Below, in pieces: positions 8,238 through 15,369 of a DNA stretch of 29,386 nt. This stretch comes from CAYYFV01 sp965660075. Its GTDB lineage: Bacteria; Patescibacteriota; Gracilibacteria; UBA1369; GCA-2718715. Where the stretch lies: the NCBI GenBank assembly GCA_965660075.1, contig CBFHYO010000017.1, positions 1 through 29,386 on the forward strand, read 5' to 3'. A program made the position numbers and the translations under genes. Position 1 is the first letter of the stretch, and the number at the start of each line of letters is the position of its first letter. The notes under the pieces are model-generated. The model saw nothing but the letters and a program-made list of their open reading frames with translations. It was not told the origin of the DNA and ran no database searches.

Positions 8238-9059
8238 TTAGTACTTGAGAGTAATATCTAGTGGAATAATGTCTTTAATTGCTGCATCTGCTAGTTCTTT
8301 AAAGAATTTTCCAGAGCCAAAGATTATATCGTATTTTGTTCTATCCAAATTCAATTTTGCAGTGATTGTATTGCTTGATAGATCTTGAGTCGCTTGGAAG
8401 GTTTCTGTATTTGTTTTACCTTTTAGAGTTAAGTTTCCTGTGATTGTTAATTGTGTTGGGCTTGAATAACTTACATTTGTTGTTTCGAATTTGCCAGTTG
8501 GAAAGCTTGCAGCATTAAAAAAGTCATCTGATAATAAATGCTTTTCGAGTGCCGAAATTGCCTGGTAAGACTTGAGTGAGTTGATATCGATCACAAAGCT
8601 TCCAGATTTTATTTTGTTGTCTACAAGGCTGATTTGGCCGCTTTGGAGGTTGAATGATCCCGGATGAGATGCTCCTACAATTTTTTCTCCAAGCCATTCA
8701 ACTAAACTTGATTGTAGATTAATTTGTTTAGTTTCCTCTGTTGGGGCTTGGGTAGTTGTTTCTTGAACTTGAGTTGTTTGTTGTGTGTCTTGGTTTGTTG
8801 TTGCCTCTGGTGTAGCTTGAGGTTCAATGGCTTGGGTTTCTGGTGAAACTTCAACTTCTTGGGTTTCTGGTGCAACTTCAACTTCTTGGGTTTCTTTGCT
8901 GGTTGGTGATGGGCTTGAGTATGGATCTGCTGCGCTTGAATCTTCATTTTGTGATTCGATTGGCATTTCTGGCAGACTTGGTGGTTGTTGATCTTGGGTT
9001 GTTTGTGCACATCCTGCAATTAGAATTGCAGATAGCAACGCGATGCTTACTTTTTGCAT
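8238..9059 (-). CDS. YceI-domain lipoprotein
   Basis: A 273-residue precursor beginning MQKVSIALLSAIL with lipobox LIAGC (Cys17), so an exported lipoprotein. A Pro/Thr/Glu/Gln-rich linker (about 20-110) contains 9-residue repeats of the ETQEVEV type. The C-terminal 165 residues match the YceI-like fold: a VEWLGEK start, a SHPGSF segment, a GSFVIDI strand, LLSDDFF, FPTGKFE and a LTLKGKT strand. YceI proteins form a lipocalin-like beta barrel that binds polyisoprenoid or amide lipids in the periplasm or envelope; the ligand here cannot be told. The gene runs convergently with the surface-protein operon and divergently from mutM. Family assignment is confident, cellular role is not. Confidence 0.88.
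   Translation of the reverse strand: MQKVSIALLSAILIAGCAQTTQDQQPPSLPEMPIESQNEDSSAADPYSSPSPTSKETQEVEVAPETQEVEVSPETQAIEPQATPEATTNQDTQQTTQVQETTTQAPTEETKQINLQSSLVEWLGEKIVGASHPGSFNLQSGQISLVDNKIKSGSFVIDINSLKSYQAISALEKHLLSDDFFNAASFPTGKFETTNVSYSSPTQLTITGNLTLKGKTNTETFQATQDLSSNTITAKLNLDRTKYDIIFGSGKFFKELADAAIKDIIPLDITLKY
8831..8894 (-). repeat. 27-bp tandem repeat in the lipoprotein linker
   Basis: Copies at 8831-8857 and 8858-8884 differ by very few bases, and a partial third copy starts at 8885. On the coding (minus) strand they give ETQEVEV-type nonapeptides between the lipid anchor and the YceI domain, so copy changes would alter tether length while keeping the frame. Confidence 0.85.
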
Positions 9060-9060
9060 T

Positions 9061-9091
9061 TTGATAAATTAAAATTCCTTGATAGTATAAC
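9061..9091. promoter_or_regulatory. Divergent promoter region, yceI-like gene / mutM
   Basis: The 58-base divergent gap contains TATAAC (9086-9091) preceded by TTGATA boxes (9061-9066 and 9080-9085) on the plus strand. On the minus strand there is TATACT, the complement of bases 9084-9089. The two -10 boxes overlap, so the genes may compete for polymerase. Motif-based only. Confidence 0.45.
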
Positions 9092-9117
9092 GCTAGTAGA
9101 TTTTAAGTAAAAGAAAA

Positions 9118-10008
9118 ATGCCAGAATTACCAGAAGTCGAGGCGGTTCGTTTGAGTTTAATTCCATTTTTGAAAGGAAGAAAAATAGATAGTGTTTTTGT
9201 CTCAAAGCCAAAATTGGTTGCAAGTCATAAAACAAAACGTGAAGAAAATCCTACTAAAACAAATGAGTTTATTAATGAGCTCAAAGGAGAGGTTTTTGCT
9301 GATATTCAAAGACGGGCAAAAAATTTAATTTTTACATTTGAATCTGGCAAAGTAATGCTGGTGCATTTGCGTATGACTGGACAATTGATTTATCAAAATA
9401 ATCAAGATGTAGCTTTTGGCGGGCATCCAATCAAAAATTCTTTAGTTGAGTTACCGTCTAAGCATTCACATGTGGTCTTTGAGCTGGATTCTGGGACTTT
9501 GTATTATAACGATACTCGAATGTTTGGGTGCTTGATATATTTTAAAGACTATACAGCTTTGGATGAGTCTGGAATTATGGATAATCTGGGAATAGAGCCT
9601 TTGGAAGATTTTAGTTTCGATGATTTTAACCTACGTATGCGTAGATTTTCATCTGCTGTTAAAAAAGTCTTTTTAGAGCAGAGGGCAATTGTTGGTTTGG
9701 GTAATATTTATTGTGATGAGGTATTGTTTGATGCAGGAATCATTCCAACCAGAAAAATTCCAAGCTTGTCAGAAAAAGAAATGCAAAAGTTGTATAAAAG
9801 TATTCGTAAAATTATGCCTCTGGCCGTAGAAATGGGAGGTAGTTCTGTAGCTAATTATGTTCTTGGAGATGGATCTAATGGTTCGTATGCAGATAGACAC
9901 ATGGTTTATAACAGGGGAGGTAAACCTTGTTTTGTTTGTGGAAATATATTAAAAAAAACCGCAGTTAATCAACGAACTACGGTTTATTGTGAAAAATGCC
10001 AAAAATAA
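9118..10008 (+). CDS. mutM: Formamidopyrimidine-DNA glycosylase (Fpg/MutM)
   Basis: Base-excision repair enzyme that removes oxidised purines such as 8-oxoguanine and cleaves the resulting abasic site. The start MPELPEVE gives the catalytic N-terminal Pro (residue 2 of the precursor) and Glu3. Lys68 in RRAKNL corresponds to the conserved beta-hairpin lysine. LVHLRMTGQL and GLGNIYCDE are family signatures. The C-terminus has the zinc finger (Cys271, Cys274, Cys291, Cys294) with Arg286 in NQRTTVYC. At 296 residues it is about 25 longer than the usual 270, with extra Lys/Thr-rich residues around 36-50. The start is fixed because the mature enzyme requires Pro directly after Met. It ends 4 bases from a convergent gene whose terminator overlaps its zinc-finger codons. 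Confidence 0.97.
   Translation: MPELPEVEAVRLSLIPFLKGRKIDSVFVSKPKLVASHKTKREENPTKTNEFINELKGEVFADIQRRAKNLIFTFESGKVMLVHLRMTGQLIYQNNQDVAFGGHPIKNSLVELPSKHSHVVFELDSGTLYYNDTRMFGCLIYFKDYTALDESGIMDNLGIEPLEDFSFDDFNLRMRRFSSAVKKVFLEQRAIVGLGNIYCDEVLFDAGIIPTRKIPSLSEKEMQKLYKSIRKIMPLAVEMGGSSVANYVLGDGSNGSYADRHMVYNRGGKPCFVCGNILKKTAVNQRTTVYCEKCQK
9951..9985 (-). terminator. Minus-strand terminator embedded in the 3' end of mutM
   Basis: Bases 9956-9961 (AAACCG) pair with 9980-9985 (CGGTTT), and 9963-9966 (AGTT) with 9975-9978 (AACT). There is one C/A mismatch between the two stems and an 8-base loop. On the minus strand the hairpin is followed by a run of about eight T, a canonical intrinsic terminator placed 28 bases beyond the stop of the gene ending at 10013. 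It lies in the mutM codons for KKTAVNQRTTV. Confidence 0.65.
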
Positions 10009-10012
10009 ACTT

Positions 10013-10492
10013 TTAATCTTTTCTTCTAAATGTGAAAAGAGTATAACCTGCGACAGGAATTAGAGCCGCTAGTGCTCCTGGACCAGTTTGAGCTACTCTT
10101 GGTGGTTGTGGTGCAGGTGCATACGTTTGGGCAATTGGTTGAATTGCAGGTAATAGATTACCCTGGAACATACTTGTGTCGATTGGTTGAATTTGACCAG
10201 ATGCAGGAGCGAAAATTACAGGGGAAACTTGTTGCTGTTGTTGGGCAGCTCCCTCATTAAAGTCATTTAAACCACCTAAATCAAAAGAATTTGACTGTCC
10301 AGTTTGAGTTGTTTGTCCGGCTGGTGCATTTTGCTGTTGGTTTGCATCGGCGGCTGGTTGTTCTGGAGGTGTTTCTCCGAAATTGATATTTTGTAGTAAG
10401 TCAGAGAAATCCGGTGGTGCTTCTTCTTGTGCGAAAGCTAGTGAGTTTACACTTAGCATAAGTGCTAAGATGAGTACGTTTAGTTTTTTCAT
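10013..10492 (-). CDS. Small secreted protein with C-terminal sortase-like sorting signal
   Basis: About 159 residues from the ATG at 10492. This start gives a clean signal peptide (MKKLNVLILALMLSV, cleavage probably after AFA). A TTG at 10510 would add six residues and is less likely. The mature part is rich in Pro, Gln, Ala and Asn and has no recognised domain. The C-terminus is tripartite: VAQTG (133-137), a hydrophobic stretch of about 17 residues, and a basic RRKD tail. This resembles LPXTG/LAXTG cell-wall sorting signals. No sortase gene is in the window, so surface anchoring is inferred. Its own terminator lies inside convergent mutM. A TACAAT -10 box lies upstream (complement of 10523-10528). 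Confidence 0.75.
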   Translation of the reverse strand: MKKLNVLILALMLSVNSLAFAQEEAPPDFSDLLQNINFGETPPEQPAADANQQQNAPAGQTTQTGQSNSFDLGGLNDFNEGAAQQQQQVSPVIFAPASGQIQPIDTSMFQGNLLPAIQPIAQTYAPAPQPPRVAQTGPGALAALIPVAGYTLFTFRRKD

Positions 10493-10522
10493 GTTTTTGG
10501 CATTAAACAATTAAATCTTTAT

Positions 10523-10528
10523 ATTGTA
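10523..10528 (-). promoter_or_regulatory. Candidate -10 box
   Basis: TACAAT on the minus strand, giving a predicted transcript start near 10516 and a leader of about 24 bases to the ATG at 10492. No clear -35 is visible. Confidence 0.35.
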
Positions 10529-10613
10529 TCATTTTGAGGGGCTTTTGTAAAGTACTTAGCTAATAAATATAAATTTATGGTTTTTTTTCGTATATAGATA
10601 GTGTAACTTTAGG

Positions 10614-10619
10614 TATGAT
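10614..10619 (+). promoter_or_regulatory. Candidate -10 box of the exonuclease operon
   Basis: TATGAT lies 15 bases before the ATG at 10635, which predicts a leader of under 10 bases, so nearly leaderless. The gap 10511-10634 otherwise shows only AT-rich sequence. Confidence 0.4.
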
Positions 10620-10634
10620 AATTAAAATATTTGT

Positions 10635-11246
10635 ATGAAGCTAATAGTTTTTGACACCGAAACAACAGGTATCCCATCAAGTAAAGCTGAATTATCTGCT
10701 CAACCTTGGATTATTCAATTTGCGAGTATTACTTATGAGTATGATTTTTTAACAAAAGAGTTAAAAGAGGTGCAAAGAATAGATCAGTTAATCAAACCAG
10801 AAATAGAAGTTACTTATGAAACAACAGAATTTACAGGTATTTCTAATCAAATGCTAGAAGACGCTCCAAAATTTGCCGATGTTGTAGATAAAATTTTAGA
10901 AGCTTTTGGTTCTGCCGATGTTGCTGTTGCTCATAATTTGGAATTTGATCAAAAAATGATGGAAATTGAATTACAAAGAATTGCGCGCCCAACCAAATTC
11001 TTACCAGATAAGATTTTTGATACAATGAAGCAAACACGTGATTTATGTCGATTACCTGGCAGACTTGGGAGTGGTAATTTTAAAAATCCTAGATTGTCAG
11101 AATTGCATACTTTTTTATTTGATCATGGTTTTGATAATGCACACAATGCAATCTTCGATGTAATGGCTACTGGTAAATGCTTAGGTGAGTTACTAAAACG
11201 TAACCATTTTATTTTAGAACCAAAAACTCAAAATTCACTTTTTTAA
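10635..11246 (+). CDS. DnaQ-like 3'-5' exonuclease (DEDDh)
   Basis: A 203-residue protein of the DnaQ/RNase T exonuclease superfamily. The acidic metal-binding motifs are present: ExoI DTETTG (Asp7, Glu9), ExoII AHNLEFD (Asp105), and ExoIII HNAIFDV with His170 and Asp175, which makes it the DEDDh type. It has no polymerase or BRCT domain and is about the length of a stand-alone domain. It could serve as the proofreading epsilon subunit of DNA polymerase III or as an RNA or DNA trimming enzyme; the sequence does not decide. It is first in a tight operon: only 2 bases separate its stop from the small membrane protein gene. Confidence 0.9.
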   Translation: MKLIVFDTETTGIPSSKAELSAQPWIIQFASITYEYDFLTKELKEVQRIDQLIKPEIEVTYETTEFTGISNQMLEDAPKFADVVDKILEAFGSADVAVAHNLEFDQKMMEIELQRIARPTKFLPDKIFDTMKQTRDLCRLPGRLGSGNFKNPRLSELHTFLFDHGFDNAHNAIFDVMATGKCLGELLKRNHFILEPKTQNSLF

Positions 11247-11248
11247 TT

Positions 11249-11467
11249 ATGCAAATTTTAAAATATTGTAATCTGAACTTCTTAATCAAGCTTTCGGTTG
11301 GTCTGGTCGTCTTTAGCTTACTTATATTTTTTTCTGAAAATATAGATTTAGAGTTTTTGCGTGGCACATTAGAAATTCAGTCAGAGGTTGATCAAGATCA
11401 ACTCTCTAATGAGCAAATGCAGCAATTACGTCAACAAGTACTTAATAAACAATTTAATATTGAATAA
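11249..11467 (+). CDS. Small single-span membrane protein
   Basis: 72 residues: a short N-terminus, one hydrophobic segment (about 13-28), then a polar Gln/Glu-rich tail likely to be helical (QSEVDQDQLSNEQMQQL). No family is recognised. It is sandwiched between the exonuclease gene (2-base gap) and the aminopeptidase gene (one-base gap, TAATATG), so it is very probably translated from the same message. Confidence 0.7.
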   Translation: MQILKYCNLNFLIKLSVGLVVFSLLIFFSENIDLEFLRGTLEIQSEVDQDQLSNEQMQQLRQQVLNKQFNIE

Positions 11468-11468
11468 T

Positions 11469-14252
11469 ATGTCTACCCGAGAATTTAAATTTTATCCAGA
11501 AGATTTTGGTGATTTGAGTGTCAAAGTTAAACACATGGATTTAGATTTCGATATGTACGAAGATCACACTGTGTGTGTTTCGACTATCACTTTTGAAACT
11601 TTGAAAGAAATTCAACATTTAGATTTAAATGCCAAAAATTTAGAAATTTTAGAAGTTAGTCAAGAATACGAGTACTTCGAAGATAAAGATATTCTTCGTA
11701 TAAATTTTGCTGATAAAATTCCGCCTCATACTGATTATTCAGTTTCGACTAAAACTATTTGTCGTCCAACTTCTAATATTCTCGAAGGTTTGTATTATGA
11801 CCAAACTCCTAGTGGGTGCCCGTGTACTCAAATCACACAATGTCAGCAATGGGGTTTTCAGAGGATTGTTCCATGTATAGACGATATGACTGCTAAATGT
11901 ACCTACAGAACGTCTATTACTGCTGATTCTCGATATACTAATTTACTTTCTAATGGCGACGTATCTTTTGATATAACCGAAGTTTCGGATGGTCGTTCAA
12001 AAATTGTATACGACAATTTGATTACTCCAATGGCAACTTATTTGTTTTTCTTAGGGGTGGGTACTTATGAAACTTTTACTCGTGAATTTGAGTATCCAAA
12101 TGGTGATAAATTTATGATGGAGCTTTTGATTCCGCCTGGATCAGATGAACAAGCGGCAAAATATTCTTTGCAAGTATTGCATGACTGTATTATGTGGGTT
12201 TATTTGTTCACTGGAAAAGATAAATATAAAAATCTTGCGGTAGCTGAGCAAATCAAACAATTGGTTGATACTCGAGAGGAGTTAAAATTAGCTGGTAAAG
12301 ATTATTCAGAAGTTGCCAAACAAATTTCTGAATTGAGTGCCGATTGTCATTTTGGTTATAAGTATACTGGTTCTGTTTATCGAGAAATTGGAATGCAAAA
12401 TAGTGATTACGGCGGAATGGAAAATGTTGGTAACACAACTATTACTATGAACCGTATTATGCCATTTAAAGATATGACAGACGGTGGTTTTGAATATATG
12501 GTTGCAGTTAAGGTGCACGAATTTTATCATAATTTAAATGGTTCAGAGGTTACTGGTCGTTCTCCTTTCGAAATTTGGTTAAACGAGGCTGTTACAGTTT
12601 TTATTGAACAAGAGTACTCGACTTATTTATTTGGTGAACAGTATGAAAGACTATCAACTGTGCTTGGATTCTTAGCTCCTACAACAGGTACTTTTGCTGG
12701 TGACGATAGTGTTACTGCTATGCCTATTGAGCCAGATGGTTTTAATGATCCTAACGAGTTGATTACTGGTGTTACATATGTAAAGGCTCCAGAATTTGTG
12801 AGAATGGTCGAAACAAAATTGGGGAAAGAAAAATTTGTAGAAGCGTTGGAGCTTTATCACACTAGATATAGGCATTCCAATGCTACTCGTGCTCAGTGGG
12901 TTGAATGTATGAGTGAAGTTTGCGGTGAAGATTTAAGTCTTATGGCTCAAGCTTGGTTAAAGCAAGCTTCGTATCCGAAAATTTCGGTTTCTGGAGCCTA
13001 TGATAAAGAATCTCAAAAGTATGTTATTTCTGGTGCTCAAACAGGGTTTAGTGATTTGCCATGGCAGTTTCCATTTACTTGTGCCTTATTGGATGATCAA
13101 GGTTTAGAAATTGAGGAAAAAACATTTTGGGTCACTACCGAAAATTTTGAGTTAGAGTTTGATAATGTAGATCATGAGCCTTTTGTTGTATCTTATAACA
13201 GAAATTATTCAGTTTTTGCTCGTGTGAATGCTTTTTACACGGTTGAGCAATTGGAGTTTTTAGTTTTACACGATTCAGATGTGTGTAGTCGATATATGGC
13301 TTTCTATCAGCTTTCAGAAAATCTAAAATTACAGTTACTTAAAAATCCAGAAATGGATGTCGATCCAAAATATGTTGATCTGTATTTGAATTTGTTATCC
13401 ATGCGTGATGTTCGTGATGCACTCGGAACCGTTGATTTAGCCAATTTTGAGAGTGTAGAGGATCCGGAATTTAAGTATAGATTTGATTTACTGTATACAG
13501 TTAACAAAAAAATTAGAAAAGCTGTTGCTGAGTCTGGTAAAACTTTGCTTTTGGAGATGTATAATGAATATTTGAATAAAGAATTCGATGGTGGTTTTGT
13601 AGAATCAGAAGGTCAAAGAATAAAAGCACGTGCAGTTAGCAATTTGTGTTTAGGTATTTTAGCTGAGTTAGACGAGCAATTTGTTTGGGATTTGATTAAA
13701 AATCAGTATTTAAATCCAAAATCTGCATCTTCTAGAGTTAGAGCGTTTAGTTTGTATCTTAATTCTTCTGCTCCAGACAAATTAGATGTCTTAGATAATG
13801 AATATACTTATGCCAAAAGTAACTTAGTTGCTTGGGAAACATTTTTATATGCTGTTGCAGCAAATAATTCCGATGATCACTTGGAAATTATTAAACGTAT
13901 CGAATCTTCTGATAACTTTAGAATCGATCAAGCTAATGATCAGCGAGGATTGATTGTTGGCTTTGCTTATAATCAAAAAAATTCTCTTTTAACAAAGCAG
14001 GGGCGAGATTATTTATCTGAAAAACTTTTACAGCTTTCAAAAATCAATGAATATTCTACTGGTAGATTGTTAAGAGTTTTTGGTAACATAGATCGAATAG
14101 AATTAGAGCATGCAAAAGACTTGATAAAATTGCTATTAGACGTGCAATCTAAGTTGGATCAGTCTCAATTTCCAAGTGTTTACAATACAATTTCTCGCAT
14201 TATTAAGGGCTCTCCGAGAGCTTATGCTGAGTATGAAAAGATGTATTTATAA
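11469..14252 (+). CDS. M1-family metallo-aminopeptidase
   Basis: 927 residues from the ATG at 11469. An upstream in-frame start at 11388 would overlap the preceding gene and add 27 unlikely residues. The zinc site HEFYH (His350, Glu351, His354) is followed after 18 residues by Glu373 in WLNEA. The exopeptidase motif GGMEN sits at 315-319. This is the standard arrangement of M1 aminopeptidases (aminopeptidase N type), which remove N-terminal residues from peptides. No signal peptide is seen, so it is probably cytoplasmic, in peptide turnover. The C-terminal 350 residues are helical, as in the ERAP1-like or HEAT-like region of the family. It is last in the operon after the exonuclease and the small membrane protein. 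Confidence 0.94.
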   Translation: MSTREFKFYPEDFGDLSVKVKHMDLDFDMYEDHTVCVSTITFETLKEIQHLDLNAKNLEILEVSQEYEYFEDKDILRINFADKIPPHTDYSVSTKTICRPTSNILEGLYYDQTPSGCPCTQITQCQQWGFQRIVPCIDDMTAKCTYRTSITADSRYTNLLSNGDVSFDITEVSDGRSKIVYDNLITPMATYLFFLGVGTYETFTREFEYPNGDKFMMELLIPPGSDEQAAKYSLQVLHDCIMWVYLFTGKDKYKNLAVAEQIKQLVDTREELKLAGKDYSEVAKQISELSADCHFGYKYTGSVYREIGMQNSDYGGMENVGNTTITMNRIMPFKDMTDGGFEYMVAVKVHEFYHNLNGSEVTGRSPFEIWLNEAVTVFIEQEYSTYLFGEQYERLSTVLGFLAPTTGTFAGDDSVTAMPIEPDGFNDPNELITGVTYVKAPEFVRMVETKLGKEKFVEALELYHTRYRHSNATRAQWVECMSEVCGEDLSLMAQAWLKQASYPKISVSGAYDKESQKYVISGAQTGFSDLPWQFPFTCALLDDQGLEIEEKTFWVTTENFELEFDNVDHEPFVVSYNRNYSVFARVNAFYTVEQLEFLVLHDSDVCSRYMAFYQLSENLKLQLLKNPEMDVDPKYVDLYLNLLSMRDVRDALGTVDLANFESVEDPEFKYRFDLLYTVNKKIRKAVAESGKTLLLEMYNEYLNKEFDGGFVESEGQRIKARAVSNLCLGILAELDEQFVWDLIKNQYLNPKSASSRVRAFSLYLNSSAPDKLDVLDNEYTYAKSNLVAWETFLYAVAANNSDDHLEIIKRIESSDNFRIDQANDQRGLIVGFAYNQKNSLLTKQGRDYLSEKLLQLSKINEYSTGRLLRVFGNIDRIELEHAKDLIKLLLDVQSKLDQSQFPSVYNTISRIIKGSPRAYAEYEKMYL

Positions 14253-14267
14253 TAAATTGTTCTACTT

Positions 14268-14296
14268 TTGATTAAAGGTTTTAAATGTGGTAAAAT
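14268..14296 (+). promoter_or_regulatory. Promoter of the AstE/aspartoacylase-like gene
   Basis: TTGATT (14268-14273), 17-base spacer, TAAAAT (14291-14296) preceded by TG one base away (extended -10). The predicted transcript start near 14302 leaves about 19 bases before the TTG start codon. Confidence 0.65.
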
Positions 14297-14320
14297 AATA
14301 AGATTTAATAATTTATTGTT

Positions 14321-15298
14321 TTGCGAACACAATATTTAAAAGTAGAGGACTCTAAGCAATGTCTAAAGTTGCCTTATGTAGTTATTAAAGGTGAAAAACC
14401 AGGTCCAACAATTGGTCTACTTAGTGGTGTGCATGGAAATGAGGTTACTGGCCCTGTATCTTTATGGTCATTTTTGGAACATGCAAAACAAGTAAATTTA
14501 AAAACACATTTGTCTGGAACTCTCTATGTATTTCCATCAATCAATTTACTTGGTTTGAATAATTTAGAACGATATTTTGATGGGATTGATTTGAACCGTT
14601 CCTATGATGATTTAGATTCGACCACTTTACATGGAAAAATGCTGTCTAAACTTGTAAAAAAATTTTTCTCGAGGATGGATGCTATTTTGGATTTTCACGA
14701 TTCGGGTAAACGTATGATGCTAATGCCACATGTGCGGGTGGATTTAACAAATAAAAAAACTCTTAAACTTACAAAAGCTTTTGCGTCAGAATTTGTATAT
14801 GATCGCAAGGCTATTCCAACGTCTTTGGCTGGATTTATGATGAATCAGTTTGAAGTTCCCGTATTAACTATTGAGTCTGGTGGTAATTTTCGTGTGTTAG
14901 ATTTTAACCTTCGATTTAATTTTGATGGTATTTTTAACGTTCTTAGATCATACAAGATGTATCCCGGCAAAAAAACACTTGTTGATTCCAAAGTATTTTG
15001 TAACCGTATGGCTGTTAAAAGCTCTGTTAATGGACTTATTTCTTATGCTGTTGAACCGGGTGACTTTATTCGAAAAGGACAAAAATTATTAGAGTTAATC
15101 GATTTTTCTACCCTAAAATCAACCCCTTTATATTCCGAATTCGATGCCTATGTACTAGGTTTATTAGATTCTAACGCTATTAAAGAAGGTCAAAAACTAA
15201 TGCATTTGGTAACTTGTGAAAAGCTTTCAGTTGCAGAGAAGAAAAGATTAAGAAGTGAAATGAGTGAAGAATTTGAACTTGTCAAAATCTCTATGTAG
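14321..15298 (+). CDS. Succinylglutamate desuccinylase/aspartoacylase family zinc hydrolase
   Basis: 325 residues from a TTG start that sits just after a good promoter. Zinc ligands are visible in HGNE (His38, Glu41) and in DFHDSG (His126). DLNRSYDD matches the family substrate-binding motif, and Glu185 in TIESGG is the likely catalytic acid. The C-terminal third (about 230-310) has the beta-barrel look of the family (GLISYAVEPGDFIRKGQKLLE, biotinyl/lipoyl-like). This M14-related family hydrolyses N-acyl amino acids or trims amide-linked groups; the actual substrate cannot be read from the sequence. No signal peptide. The gene follows the M1 aminopeptidase but has its own promoter. Confidence 0.88.
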   Translation: MRTQYLKVEDSKQCLKLPYVVIKGEKPGPTIGLLSGVHGNEVTGPVSLWSFLEHAKQVNLKTHLSGTLYVFPSINLLGLNNLERYFDGIDLNRSYDDLDSTTLHGKMLSKLVKKFFSRMDAILDFHDSGKRMMLMPHVRVDLTNKKTLKLTKAFASEFVYDRKAIPTSLAGFMMNQFEVPVLTIESGGNFRVLDFNLRFNFDGIFNVLRSYKMYPGKKTLVDSKVFCNRMAVKSSVNGLISYAVEPGDFIRKGQKLLELIDFSTLKSTPLYSEFDAYVLGLLDSNAIKEGQKLMHLVTCEKLSVAEKKRLRSEMSEEFELVKISM

Positions 15299-15341
15299 TT
15301 TTTTATTAGATTAAATTACTTTTAAATTCTAAAGAGTCTTT

Positions 15342-15347
15342 TATAAT
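15342..15347 (+). promoter_or_regulatory. -10 box of the SLH-protein gene
   Basis: A perfect TATAAT; any -35 is weak. The predicted start near 15354 lies downstream of the GTG at 15349. This excludes that codon and supports the ATG at 15370. Confidence 0.6.
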
Positions 15348-15369
15348 TGTGCTTGTATTAACTTGCAAT

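Noticed and set aside
8702..9019. Overlapping ORFs opposite or within the YceI lipoprotein linker
   Set aside because: Out-of-frame reading of 27-bp repeats; Lys/Gln/His-rich with no start context.
11388..11468. Longer N-terminus for the M1 aminopeptidase
   Set aside because: It would overlap the 72-residue gene by 80 bases and adds residues unlike the family; the ATG at 11469 fits the TAATATG coupling pattern.
15349..15369. GTG start for the SLH protein
   Set aside because: It lies at or upstream of the predicted transcript start from TATAAT at 15342; the ATG at 15370 gives a normal signal peptide.
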